Below are positions 8,810 through 16,519 of a stretch of 20,637 nucleotides of DNA, one piece after another. The notes under the pieces are model-generated. The model was not told the origin of the DNA. It saw nothing but the letters and a program-made list of their open reading frames with translations, and searched no databases. This DNA is from a bacterium (GTDB lineage: Bacteria; Desulfobacterota; Binatia; UBA12015): NCBI GenBank assembly GCA_029976905.1, contig JAPOLW010000013.1, positions 1 through 20,637 on the forward strand. The letters run 5' to 3'. The position numbers and the translations under genes are program-made. How positions within the stretch are numbered: the stretch's first letter is position 1; each line of letters starts with the position of its first letter.

Positions 8810-11257
8810 CTACGCCCCTTCGCCCAGGGCTGCCTCGAAGACGGCGACCGCATGTGCGAGGTCGCTGCGGGAGATGTTGAGCGGCGGCGCCAGTCGCACG
8901 ACGCGATCTTCGTGCAGGGTCCAGCCCAGGAGCAGTCCGCGGGTGCGGCACGCGTCGGCGAACGCGGCGGCCCGTGCGGGCGTCTCGAACTCGAGGCCGA
9001 CCAGCAGCCCGATTCCCCGGACGTCGCGCAAACCGTGACCGATCGCGCGGCGGACGTCCTCGACGAATGCGGCGCCGACGGCCCCCGCCCTCTCCGGCAG
9101 ACCTTCCTCCTCCAGGACGTCGAGGGCGGCGAGCCCGGCCGCACAGGAAACCGGATTGCCGCCAAAGGTCGTCACGTGTCCCAGCGGGGGATCGGTTGCG
9201 AGACACCGGGACAGCTCCGGGGAGCTGATGAACGCTCCCAGCGGTAGACCGCCTCCCAGTGATTTCGCCAGCACGATCACATCTGGCTGGCTGCCCGGCC
9301 AGTGTTCGAAGCCGAACCAGCGCCCCGTCCGTCCGAGTCCCGTCACCACCTCGTCGAAGACCAGAAGGGCGCCGACGTCGCGGCAGCGTTGCGCCAGCTG
9401 CGGGAGAAAGTCGGGGGCGGGGATGCGGACCCCCGCTTCGGCCTGAACGGGCTCGGCGAAGACCGCGGCGGTTTCGCCATCGATGCGGTCGAGGGCGTCC
9501 ACGTCGTTCCACGGCAGATGCTCGACCGGGCCGATCAGAGGCTCGAAGGGAGTCCGGGAGAACGGGTTTCCCCCCAGAGCCATCGCTCCGGTGGTGTCTC
9601 CGTGGTAGGCCCCCTCGAAGGCGACGATCCGGTTTCGTCCGGTTGCCTTGCGGACGAGCTTCAGGGCGCCCTCGATCGCTTCGGCGCCGCTATTGGTGAA
9701 GTAGGTGACCGAGAGTTCGGCGGGAAGTCGCCGGGCGAGGCGCGCAGCGAGTTCGACCTGAGGTTCGAGGACGTCTTCCCCGTACACCATGACGTGCGTG
9801 TAGCGGGTGCTCTGCTCGGCGACGGCCGCGGCGACCCGTGGGTGGGCGTGGCCGATCGAGACGACGCCGATGCCGGCGAGCAGGTCGAGGTAGCGTTTTC
9901 CTTCGCGTGCGTAGACCCACGATCCGCGCGCGCGATCGACCTCGATCCCTCGCGGCGCCTCGGACGTTTGCGCCACGAAGCGCAGGAAATCCTTCTTGCC
10001 CTCCTTCGTGGAAGGTGGTCGTGGGGTGTCGCTCCAGGTCAGGAGGTCGGCGACCGGCCGCCGACCGCCGGCGTGCCAATCCGCCGGCGGATCCTGCATG
10101 CGGCCGACGGCGCAGATGCGACCCGCGCCCGTCCGACGCAGGGCTTCCGCCAATGCCGGATGCGCGGACTCCCCCGCGGCGAGGGCGGCGCACTCCAGAT
10201 GCGGAGCGAGGGGCGTGAGGAGGGTCGTGAGGTGTGCCGCGTCGCGGAAGGGATGGAGGCGGACGAAGCGATCGAGCGGCGTGGGCCGCAGTGCTCCGTC
10301 GTTCTCGACGACCACGGCCCACGGGTGGCCCACGCCACCGAGGAGTTCGAGACACGTCCCGGCCAGGACGCGCGCCTCGGTTTCGTCGACGGCACGCCGG
10401 AAGGCGCTCGCCTCCGACGAAGAAAGCGAACGACGCGGCCAGGTGGTCTCCAAGCGGGTGAGTTCGTGCGCAAGGCCGTGCGCGAGTCCCCGTCGGTCGA
10501 TGCTCTCCGCGACCAAGATCGACTGTGGAGAGAGACACCCGCGCTGGTCGAGAAAGGCGACTTCACGCGCGAGCACCGGCGCGAGTGATTCGACCGGATC
10601 GCCTCCCTCTCCGAAGACGGCGATGCTCACCCGTGGGCCCCGCGCGACGACCCGTTCACCGGCGATCACACGAGCGGCGTCGATCGCCTCCTGGGGGCCG
10701 TAGACGACCACCCGCGAAGCCCGCGCGAAGACCTCTCGTTCGAGGGCGTGCCCTCCGGGCCAGACGCGAGCGGCACAGGCCGCTCCGAGGTCGGCGCGCT
10801 CGGCGGCGATCCGGGCCGCGAGGCGGGGGGCGAAGGCTTCTTCCCCGCGGGCGGATTTGAGCAGTACGGCGGCGCCCAGCGCCAAGGCGGTGAAGGCGGG
10901 CGCAACGGCGAGTCCCGGGGTGTTCTGGGCGAGTACCGCGACGACGAGTCCGGGAGGAGTCCCGATCGATCCCGGTGCCACGAGGCTGCGGTCGAGTAGT
11001 TGGCGCAGGGGCCGGGTGCTCCAGGCGCGCAGGGTTCGCCGCAGACATTCGGCGACCATGTCCGCGGCGTAGCCGGTTTCCAGGGCGACTGCGTCGGCAG
11101 TGGCGTCGAGGTCGGCGCCGTCGGCCAGCCATCCTTCGGCGACCCGTCCGAGCGCGGTGACCCGTTCCTCGATCGTGGTGTCGGCCAGGGCGCATCGAGC
11201 GTCTTCGAGTCGGCCGAGGAGGTCGGCGACCCCGCGGGTTTCGAGCACGTCGCTCAT
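8810..11257 (-). CDS. LuxC-type acyl reductase fused to class III PLP aminotransferase
   Basis: 815 residues in one frame. Residues 1-405 resemble LuxC, the NADPH-dependent reductase that turns an enzyme-bound acyl group into an aldehyde. VAVLAQNTPGLAVAP (106-120) is the cofactor-side motif, and DQRGCLSPQ (237-245) holds the acyl-accepting Cys241. After a short linker (about 406-420), residues 421-815 are a fold-type I class III aminotransferase: NSGAEAIEGALKLVRKATGR (522-541), the PLP-nitrogen Asp635 in VFDEVVTG, the Schiff-base Lys665 in LAKSLGGG, TTFGGNP (696-702) and a late Arg788 in RLAPPLNI. All key residues of both enzymes are present. The start ATG (11257) overlaps the luxE-like stop (ATGA) and lacks its own ribosome binding site. 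The frame stays open upstream to 11896, but that part is Arg-rich antisense-type shadow of LuxE. The likely product is a primary amine made through an aldehyde (inference). Confidence 0.88.
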   Translation of the reverse strand: MSDVLETRGVADLLGRLEDARCALADTTIEERVTALGRVAEGWLADGADLDATADAVALETGYAADMVAECLRRTLRAWSTRPLRQLLDRSLVAPGSIGTPPGLVVAVLAQNTPGLAVAPAFTALALGAAVLLKSARGEEAFAPRLAARIAAERADLGAACAARVWPGGHALEREVFARASRVVVYGPQEAIDAARVIAGERVVARGPRVSIAVFGEGGDPVESLAPVLAREVAFLDQRGCLSPQSILVAESIDRRGLAHGLAHELTRLETTWPRRSLSSSEASAFRRAVDETEARVLAGTCLELLGGVGHPWAVVVENDGALRPTPLDRFVRLHPFRDAAHLTTLLTPLAPHLECAALAAGESAHPALAEALRRTGAGRICAVGRMQDPPADWHAGGRRPVADLLTWSDTPRPPSTKEGKKDFLRFVAQTSEAPRGIEVDRARGSWVYAREGKRYLDLLAGIGVVSIGHAHPRVAAAVAEQSTRYTHVMVYGEDVLEPQVELAARLARRLPAELSVTYFTNSGAEAIEGALKLVRKATGRNRIVAFEGAYHGDTTGAMALGGNPFSRTPFEPLIGPVEHLPWNDVDALDRIDGETAAVFAEPVQAEAGVRIPAPDFLPQLAQRCRDVGALLVFDEVVTGLGRTGRWFGFEHWPGSQPDVIVLAKSLGGGLPLGAFISSPELSRCLATDPPLGHVTTFGGNPVSCAAGLAALDVLEEEGLPERAGAVGAAFVEDVRRAIGHGLRDVRGIGLLVGLEFETPARAAAFADACRTRGLLLGWTLHEDRVVRLAPPLNISRSDLAHAVAVFEAALGEGA

Positions 11258-12375
11258 GGTTGCGCCGCGAGGATTTCGGTGAGCGCGAGGGCGCAGCCGC
11301 GCGGCGGCGCCCCGGGAGTGCGTCCGCGCAGGGTCAGGCGGTGTCCGTCCAGGATGCCGAGGTCTTCGGTCTGCACGGCGAGTACCGAGAGCGCATTGGC
11401 AAGGTCGACGTGGCAGAGGAGGCCGGTCGCTCCTTCCTCGAGCGGTTCGAGGGTCTCGGCATGCACGGCGCGCGCGCGCATCCAGGGAGGGGGAACCTTG
11501 CGGCGAGCCCGATTCCGGCCGGAGAAGCGTTCGGCGAGAACGTCGTCGTAGTACTGCGAGCAAAGTTCGGTCATGCCGTATTCGTTCACGCAGTAATAGC
11601 CGGGGACGCCGAGATGGTGCCAGCAGGCACGCAGGAAGCCGGCATCGGAGAGGGCTCGTCCCCCCTTGGGTCCGCCGGTATCGACGATCCGCGAGTCTGC
11701 GGGAAGCTCGATCCGACGTCCGACCTGACGGCAGTGGTCGAGAAGCGCGGTGAAGACCACCCGCACGCCGATCAGGCAGAGCGCTCTCCCGTCGGCTGCG
11801 AGGTTCTCGATTCGATCGGCGGCGATGGCCGGGTCGAAGGGTCGCTCGTCGACGAGGTATTCGCCGTCGCCGTCGCAGACATCGGTCCGGACCCATTCGA
11901 CCATCTGGGCGAGCGAGGACTCCGGAAGCAGCTCCGGGCCACCGAGGAGTCCGACGAGCCGGGGCTGGACCCCGTCGGGCAGGACCATACGGCGGAAGTG
12001 GGGGAGCGCCGAGCGCCGATAGAGTTCGAGCCGGGGAACGTGGTGGCGCCCGCGCGTCTCCCTTCCCTGGGTGGTTCCACTGGTCAGGAACGTCTTCTCC
12101 GGCGGGGCGCAGCCGAGCTCGAGCGTCTTGAAGGCCGACGTCGGGACGGCGGGGATCTCCTCCCAGGAGGTCACGGCGTCGGGGGTTCGTCCGCGCCGAT
12201 CGCAGAACGAACGGTAGATTTCCGAGTGGGCGTATTGGAAGGCGAAGACGTCGAGCGCCAGTCGCTCGAAGTCCCCGTCCGCAGTCGCGTCCTCGTCGAG
12301 CGTCGGGTGGGCGGCGCCGTCGATGAAGTCGAGAATGTTCGCCGTGAGGCGCTCGATCTCGGCGTCGGATGGCAT
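11254..12375 (-). CDS. LuxE-type acyl-protein synthetase / long-chain acid activating enzyme
   Basis: 373 residues, close to the size of LuxE. The family activates a carboxylic acid with ATP to acyl-AMP and holds it as a thioester for transfer to LuxC. Adenylation motifs are visible: TSGTTQG (98-104), NEYGMTEL (264-271) and TEDLG (336-340). A single cysteine in PPRGCALALTEIL (Cys361) lies 13 residues from the end, where the acylated cysteine of LuxE is found. The ATG at 12375 shares its A with the stop of the upstream 90-residue gene (TGATG); a TTG one codon earlier is less likely. Its own stop overlaps the start of the LuxC fusion. No luxA, luxB or luxD is nearby, so the role is acyl activation for the fused reductase and not luminescence. 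The acyl substrate is unknown. Confidence 0.88.
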   Translation of the reverse strand: MPSDAEIERLTANILDFIDGAAHPTLDEDATADGDFERLALDVFAFQYAHSEIYRSFCDRRGRTPDAVTSWEEIPAVPTSAFKTLELGCAPPEKTFLTSGTTQGRETRGRHHVPRLELYRRSALPHFRRMVLPDGVQPRLVGLLGGPELLPESSLAQMVEWVRTDVCDGDGEYLVDERPFDPAIAADRIENLAADGRALCLIGVRVVFTALLDHCRQVGRRIELPADSRIVDTGGPKGGRALSDAGFLRACWHHLGVPGYYCVNEYGMTELCSQYYDDVLAERFSGRNRARRKVPPPWMRARAVHAETLEPLEEGATGLLCHVDLANALSVLAVQTEDLGILDGHRLTLRGRTPGAPPRGCALALTEILAAQP

Positions 12376-12647
12376 CAAAGGTAGGGGACGAAGTTTCGCA
12401 GAGCCGTCAGGAGGGCGGTGCAGTTCGGATAGTCGTCGAGAGCGTCGAGGAGAAATTCGTATTGGGCCACGGCCCGGTCGCGATCCTGTTGATCAGGCGG
12501 GCGGCTCAGGGTGTCGACGAATTCCTTCAGCATGGGCTGTGTTTCGAGTTTCGTTTCGACCGGGATGTCGTCATCGGTGGCGATGACGAGCTTCACCCGC
12601 GAGAGGAGGCGTTCGACGTAGTACTCGTCCGCGCGTTCTTCGCTCAC
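12375..12647 (-). CDS. Small hypothetical protein in the LuxE/LuxC operon
   Basis: 90 residues, acidic, no recognised family. It begins MSEERADEYYVERLL and ends RNFVPYL. It is mainly predicted helical (my reading), with no membrane segment, no signal peptide, and no Ser in a DSL motif, so it is not an acyl carrier protein. The start is a GTG at 12647, supported by a strong AAGGAAGGGG ribosome binding site seven bases upstream (12655-12664) and by a GTGA overlap with the TPR gene stop. Its stop overlaps the luxE-like ATG by one base. The frame continues far upstream, but that part is the antisense-type shadow of neighbouring genes. Tight coupling suggests it works with LuxE and the LuxC fusion, perhaps as a scaffold or regulator; this is inference. 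Confidence 0.75.
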   Translation of the reverse strand: MSEERADEYYVERLLSRVKLVIATDDDIPVETKLETQPMLKEFVDTLSRPPDQQDRDRAVAQYEFLLDALDDYPNCTALLTALRNFVPYL

Positions 12648-12985
12648 GTGCCATCCCCTTCCTTGAGTTGGCGCTTCCAGTCGAGCATCCGGGCCTTGGC
12701 TGATTCCGCCTCGGCTTCGGGAATCATGTCCTTGTTCATGTAGAAGGTCGAAAGGCTGGTGTGGGCGAGGATGTCGTCGGGGGCGAGTTCGCAGAGCCTC
12801 TTCCCGACGGTGATGGCATCGTCGAGTTCTCCGAGTTCCGCGTGGGCCATGGCCATGGCGTGCAGTGCATCGGTGTAGCCTGCATCGAGATCGAGAGCCT
12901 CCCGATACTTCTCGATGGCGCCCCGGTAGTCGCCGTCGAAAGCGAGATCGAGGCCTTCGTCGTAGAGATCTTCCTTGGCGGCCAT
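12644..12985 (-). CDS. Small tetratricopeptide-repeat protein
   Basis: 113 residues made almost wholly of about three TPR units (approx. 5-37, 38-71 and 72-105) with the expected Gly/Ala/Tyr/Pro pattern, for example GDYRGAIEKYREALDLD and GELDDAITVGKRLCELAPDD. TPR domains bind other proteins; no enzyme residues are visible. It has no signal peptide. The ATG at 12985 was chosen because it starts just before the first repeat; an upstream in-frame start at 13021 would add 12 residues of low-complexity sequence. It is the first of four genes with overlapping ends (TPR, 90-aa, LuxE-like, LuxC-aminotransferase), so it probably assembles or supports that acyl-processing complex (inference). The upstream unknown gene ends 45 bp before it, on the same strand. 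Confidence 0.85.
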   Translation of the reverse strand: MAAKEDLYDEGLDLAFDGDYRGAIEKYREALDLDAGYTDALHAMAMAHAELGELDDAITVGKRLCELAPDDILAHTSLSTFYMNKDMIPEAEAESAKARMLDWKRQLKEGDGT

Positions 12986-13030
12986 GGTGGTGGAGGTACC
13001 CGCGCACGGCGGCGCAGGCAAGCCCGAACC

Positions 13031-13681
13031 CTAGAGCCCTGGGCCGCGGTTCTTGAGGTGGCGCATGATGAGCCCGGAGCCTTCGCGAAGAGCCCGGTCG
13101 CGATTGCGGAAGGTCTTCTCGCGTACCCACTCCCCATCGACCCAGGCGTCGAAAGCGCTCTGACTTCCGATCGTCAGCTCGACGATGCGTTCTCCCACCG
13201 GTGAACCGGTCGCAATGGCCCGGATCGACGTCCCGGCGTCGATCAGGACCCCGCGCGCCCATTTCGGCAGCCGGAGCATGCGCTTGATCTTCGCCAGTCG
13301 CTCAGGGGGCGAGGCTTTGTCGCCGTGTTGCAGACAGACCCAGGCGCCTTCGTCCGGATTGGCCTCCTGGATGAAGTTGAGATTCGAGTTGGTGAGATTC
13401 TTCTGGGCGCGGGTTTCGTCGAAATCGCGGCCGACCGCAAAGAAGCGTTCTCCGACGATGGGTCCGCCGAACTCGTTGGAAACGGTGGTGTTGGATCGTG
13501 CGGGCCCCCGGTTCTTCCTGGCACCGGCATCGACCCACCAGCGGTTCTCGACCGTGGGTTTCTCCTCTTCGGCCCCCGTGTCCTCCGTGGCTCCGGCAGG
13601 AGTTCCGCTGGCGGTCGCGGGGGAGGCTTCGGCGTCGGGAGGAGTCGCGGCGTCGGTGGGCGGGGAATCGGATTTCGCCAT
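13031..13681 (-). CDS. Hypothetical protein with Ala/Pro-rich N-terminus
   Basis: 216 residues, not recognised. Residues 1-40 are a disordered-looking Ala/Pro/Glu-rich stretch. The remainder is a compact-looking domain with NRWWVDAGARKNRGPARS near 46-63, NEFGGPIVGERFFAVGRDFDET around 69-90, and a basic end. There is no signal peptide or transmembrane helix. A GGGAG sits close before the ATG at 13681, and codon use matches the neighbours, so it is likely a real gene. It lies 45 bp before the TPR gene and 49 bp after the membrane protein gene, all on one strand, so it may belong to the same transcript. No function can be proposed from sequence alone. Confidence 0.7.
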   Translation of the reverse strand: MAKSDSPPTDAATPPDAEASPATASGTPAGATEDTGAEEEKPTVENRWWVDAGARKNRGPARSNTTVSNEFGGPIVGERFFAVGRDFDETRAQKNLTNSNLNFIQEANPDEGAWVCLQHGDKASPPERLAKIKRMLRLPKWARGVLIDAGTSIRAIATGSPVGERIVELTIGSQSAFDAWVDGEWVREKTFRNRDRALREGSGLIMRHLKNRGPGL

Positions 13682-13730
13682 CGGCTCCCAATCTAGGGTA
13701 TTCGGATCGTGCCGCCAATGGGCGTCGCGC

Positions 13731-15101
13731 TCAGGTGGGGTCGACGCGGGCCAGCACCCACGATCCGAATTCCGCGATCACCTCGAGGCGATGGGGGCCG
13801 AGATCCAGTTCGCGCGGAGGGCGGGAATCGAGCGCGTCGGTCGAGGAGATCCCGTCGATCGCACGGCGATCGACCAGCACGTAGTCGAGTCCAGCGAGAT
13901 CGTCGGCGGGGCCTTCCGCGGCGTCGATCGAACGTGTCGCATAGTACGCAAGGCGACTTCTCGCCGCATTCGGTGCGCCGATCGCCGCATCGGCGGCCAG
14001 ATTGCGTCGGACGAACTTCCCGGTTTCGCGCACGGCCCAGCGATCGACATCGAACCGGCGTGGGCCGAACGCCGCGCTGCCCACGGCGAGGATCATGCAG
14101 GCGCCCACGGCCAGCGCGAGGCGGCGGCGGGTGGCGCGACCGATCGCCCAGCCGGCCAGGACGCTCGAAGCCATCGCGAGCGCGAGCCAGAGCGGCTCCG
14201 TGGCGCCGAAGACGAAGAGCGTCGCGGTGCCCAAGGCCACCCAGGCCAGCAGGAAGCGAGGCGACCCCAGCCGCCGCCAACGTTTTGGAGCGTTCCGGAG
14301 TCCAAGGATCGCCAGCGGAAGGATGGGCACGAGGTCGAGGGCCTGGCCCCCGAACTCCCGGGCGGAGGCGAGGAGAGGCGGCACCGGCTCCAGCGTGGGC
14401 AGGGGCTCGATGCCCACGAGGAGGGTCGAGACGAGGATGAGAAGAGCGGTGGTGCCCACCGTCGTGCCCAGGGCGATGGCGGCGCTGCGCCACGAGAGAC
14501 CGTGCAGGATCCGAAGCCAGGTGATCGCAAAGAGAGGAATCCACGCCGCGGCCGGTCCGACGAGCGCGATGGCCGTGCCGCCGGCGATGCCGGCCCGAAC
14601 CAGGCTTTGTCGGTCGTTGGCGAGGTTCCGGACGGCGCCCATCGCCATCACGATGGCCAGGAGATAGAAGGGTTTTACGCCGAACTCGGTACCGAGCAGC
14701 GTGCGGCCGTAGTCGGTCGAAAAGAGCAGGGCGGCGGCGACCACACCCGTTCGGGTGGTGGAGAGACGCTCGCCCAGCCAAACGACGAATCCGAGGGCGA
14801 CACATCCCACCAGCAGTCCGATCGACCGTAGGCTGAACTCGTCCGTGCCCAGGAGCCGGGGCGAAATCCCGACGAGCGCCGCGGCGGCGGGGCGGGTGAC
14901 CGCGGGATTCTCGACGACGATGCCGCGCATCGGATAGCGCGCCGCGATCGCCAGCGGTGCCTCGATCTCCGAGAGGGGACTGCGCAGAGACGCCGCCTGG
15001 ATCAGAACCAGCAGCCCGAGCATGGGGAGGGCCACGATCGGAATCGAGAAGAGCAGCGAGGAGCGGCGGCGCGGGCGAGCCGGGCGAAGTTTGAGGGCCA
15101 C
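13731..15101 (-). CDS. Polytopic membrane protein, GT-C / ArnT-like glycosyltransferase fold (tentative)
   Basis: 456 residues with about ten hydrophobic segments. After a basic N-terminus (MALKLRPARPRRR) the first helix (about 16-36) is followed by a periplasmic loop with SEIEAPLAIAARYPMRG. The order of helix, acidic loop, then helices with SLRSIGLLVGCVALGFVVWL resembles family-39 type GT-C transferases, which use polyprenyl-phosphate sugars. The usual double-acidic DD/DE motif is reduced to Glu-Ile-Glu. The last 130 residues form a soluble tail (FVRRNLAADAAIGAPNAARSRLAYY and so on). A GTG start at 15101 is supported by GGCGGAG seven bases upstream (15109-15115). The family is tentative, while the membrane nature is clear. 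It is preceded by a 362-bp spacer and followed 49 bp later by the unknown gene. Confidence 0.65.
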   Translation of the reverse strand: MALKLRPARPRRRSSLLFSIPIVALPMLGLLVLIQAASLRSPLSEIEAPLAIAARYPMRGIVVENPAVTRPAAAALVGISPRLLGTDEFSLRSIGLLVGCVALGFVVWLGERLSTTRTGVVAAALLFSTDYGRTLLGTEFGVKPFYLLAIVMAMGAVRNLANDRQSLVRAGIAGGTAIALVGPAAAWIPLFAITWLRILHGLSWRSAAIALGTTVGTTALLILVSTLLVGIEPLPTLEPVPPLLASAREFGGQALDLVPILPLAILGLRNAPKRWRRLGSPRFLLAWVALGTATLFVFGATEPLWLALAMASSVLAGWAIGRATRRRLALAVGACMILAVGSAAFGPRRFDVDRWAVRETGKFVRRNLAADAAIGAPNAARSRLAYYATRSIDAAEGPADDLAGLDYVLVDRRAIDGISSTDALDSRPPRELDLGPHRLEVIAEFGSWVLARVDPT

Positions 15102-15293
15102 AGGGAGTCTCCGCCACTAGCCCGCGAGGACTCCGGCGCGTCGCCTGGCCGACTCCCCGAAGTCCACCCGAAGGAATGCGGGGCGCAAGGACGTCCCGTC
15201 CGTGCCGACCGGGAAGGACCCGTGGGCGCGCCCGCGGACCGCCCTCTCGTCGCCGTGCAGGGCGCGGGGCCGGGGCGGGTGAACCCCGCTGGC

Positions 15294-15313
15294 GCGCCGT
15301 GCGCGCACGGCGC
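15294..15313. repeat. 20-bp perfect palindrome
   Basis: The bases GCGCCGTGCGCGCACGGCGC equal their own reverse complement, so RNA from either strand could form a hairpin and a dimeric protein could bind the DNA. It lies about 150 bases after the bioB stop and about 25 bases downstream of the promoter-like boxes, on the minus strand. No T-tract follows. Confidence 0.7.
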
Positions 15314-15344
15314 CCGGTCTCTGCTGGCGCAGGTCCATCGGCAG

Positions 15345-15373
15345 AGTATAGCCGGGCGGAGGAGCCGTGTCGT
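15345..15373 (-). promoter_or_regulatory. Candidate sigma70-type promoter upstream of the membrane-protein gene
   Basis: Read on the minus strand: ACGACA (15373-15368, four of six to TTGACA), 17 bp, then TATACT (15350-15345, five of six to TATAAT). This is the most AT-rich hexamer in a very GC-rich spacer. Six bases after it is an ATG (15338), so a transcript could begin at or near that codon. It would drive the membrane-protein gene and possibly the downstream genes. Confidence 0.35.
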
Positions 15374-15463
15374 GACTCCTTCTCGTCCCGGTCCGGGCGG
15401 TCGGATTTCCGCGCGCCTGGGGGGGCGCCGCGCCCGTCCCCGAGCCCTCGCGCCGCGCGCGGG

Positions 15464-16489
15464 TCAGGCTGAGACCGCCATCGGGCCCTCCAGCGTGAAC
15501 CCCAGGTTCTCGACCATGGCGCGTGCCTCGGCGTTGGCTTGCCCGGGCGTCGTCAGATAGCCGTTCACGAAGATCGAGTTCGCCGGGTAGAGCGCCAGCG
15601 TCTGCTCCTCGCCGAGCGTGCGCTCCCGTCCTCCCGCCGCCCGGATGTCGGCATCCGGATTGAGGAATCGCATCAGGCACAGCGCGCGGAGAGCACGGTC
15701 CCGCTGGGTCGTCGGCCGGTCGCCGAACGGCGTCCCGTCGATGGGGTGGAGGAAGTTCAACGGGAGGGAGTCGACTTCGAGTTCGCGCAGCGCGAAGCCC
15801 AGGTCGATGATGTCTTCGTCGCGTTCCCCCATGCCGATGATTCCCCCGCAGCAGGTGTTCAGGCCAGCCTTCTTTGCCGCGAGGATCGTCGAGACGCGAT
15901 CGGCGTAGGTGTGGGTCGTGCAGATCTCGGGATGGAAGCGTTCCGAGGTGTTGAGGTTGTGGTTGACCCATCCCACGCCGGCGTCGGCGAGGCGCCGCGC
16001 CTTGGCCTCGTCCATCAGGCCGAGCGAGACGCAGATCTCCATGTCGGGAAATTCGTCCTTGATCTCCCGGGTCGTCCCGCAGAGATGGTCGATGTCCCGG
16101 TCGCTCGGTCCGCGACCGCTGGTCACCATGCAGTAGCGCCGGGCCCCCTCGGCGGCGGCCCGGCGGGCGGCGGCGAGGAGTTCTTCGCGCGGCTGGATGC
16201 GATAGGTGTCGATTTTGGCGGTCGAGATGCTCGATTGAGAACAGTAGTTGCAGTCCTCCGGGCAGAGGCCCGAGCGGGCGTTCTGCAGAACGCAGATCTT
16301 CACCCGGCTTCCCCATCGTCGGCTTCGAACGGCGAAGGCCGCCTGCAGGAGTCCCCCGAGATCGGCGGTGGACGTGGCAAGGACGGCGCGGGCCTCGTCG
16401 CGGGACGGGGGTGCACCGGCGAGCACGCGCTCGGCCAACGGAGCGAAGGTGGGGTGGGACGGCGGGCCGCTCGGCACCTCGATCTTCAT
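15464..16489 (-). CDS. bioB: Biotin synthase
   Basis: Radical SAM enzyme that inserts sulfur into dethiobiotin in the last step of biotin synthesis. The 341 residues carry the [4Fe-4S] motif CPEDCNYC (Cys76, Cys80, Cys83) and likely [2Fe-2S] ligands Cys120 (RRYCMVTSGRG), Cys153 (EICVSLG) and Cys213, with spacing close to the E. coli enzyme (37 residues from Cys83 to Cys120, as from 60 to 97). WVNHNLNTS, FLHPIDGTPF and IFVNGYLTTPGQ are also typical. The N-terminal 45 residues are a normal-sized pre-barrel region. The ATG at 16489 has no clear ribosome binding site. It follows the HEAT-repeat gene by 30 bp on the same strand, and other bio genes are not in the window. The minus-strand frame 15117-16523 running through it is a shadow. 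Confidence 0.96.
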   Translation of the reverse strand: MKIEVPSGPPSHPTFAPLAERVLAGAPPSRDEARAVLATSTADLGGLLQAAFAVRSRRWGSRVKICVLQNARSGLCPEDCNYCSQSSISTAKIDTYRIQPREELLAAARRAAAEGARRYCMVTSGRGPSDRDIDHLCGTTREIKDEFPDMEICVSLGLMDEAKARRLADAGVGWVNHNLNTSERFHPEICTTHTYADRVSTILAAKKAGLNTCCGGIIGMGERDEDIIDLGFALRELEVDSLPLNFLHPIDGTPFGDRPTTQRDRALRALCLMRFLNPDADIRAAGGRERTLGEEQTLALYPANSIFVNGYLTTPGQANAEARAMVENLGFTLEGPMAVSA

Positions 16490-16519
16490 GCTGAGGCTGT
16501 ACCAGACCCCGGAGGCGGT

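Larger units (their letters stand above)
15102..15463. other. 362-bp spacer between bioB and the membrane-protein gene
   Basis: No convincing gene is seen. It holds a 20-bp perfect palindrome (15294-15313), a candidate minus-strand promoter (15345-15373), and a 73-codon minus-strand frame (15117-15338) that begins just after the promoter and ends two bases before the GGCGGAG ribosome binding site of the next gene. The frame is Arg-rich in its first half and matches no family I know, so I do not call it as a gene; it could be a leader ORF. I see no T-run terminator for bioB and no riboswitch-like pattern. Confidence 0.5.

Noticed and set aside
8810..10000. The aminotransferase domain as BioA (biotin synthesis), because bioB is in the same run of genes
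   Set aside because: BioA is a class III aminotransferase too, but this domain is fused to LuxC, is about 4 kb away from bioB, and reads more like the acetylornithine/putrescine type. The idea is not excluded, only unsupported.
11258..11896. The LuxC fusion frame stays open for another 213 codons upstream
   Set aside because: That part is extremely Arg/Pro-rich and overlaps the luxE-like gene on the same strand in another frame. The true start is the ATG at 11257 that overlaps the luxE stop.
8810..12375. Bacterial luminescence (lux) operon
   Set aside because: LuxC and LuxE relatives are present, but luxA, luxB and luxD are not in the window, and LuxC is fused to an aminotransferase. Light production is not supported.
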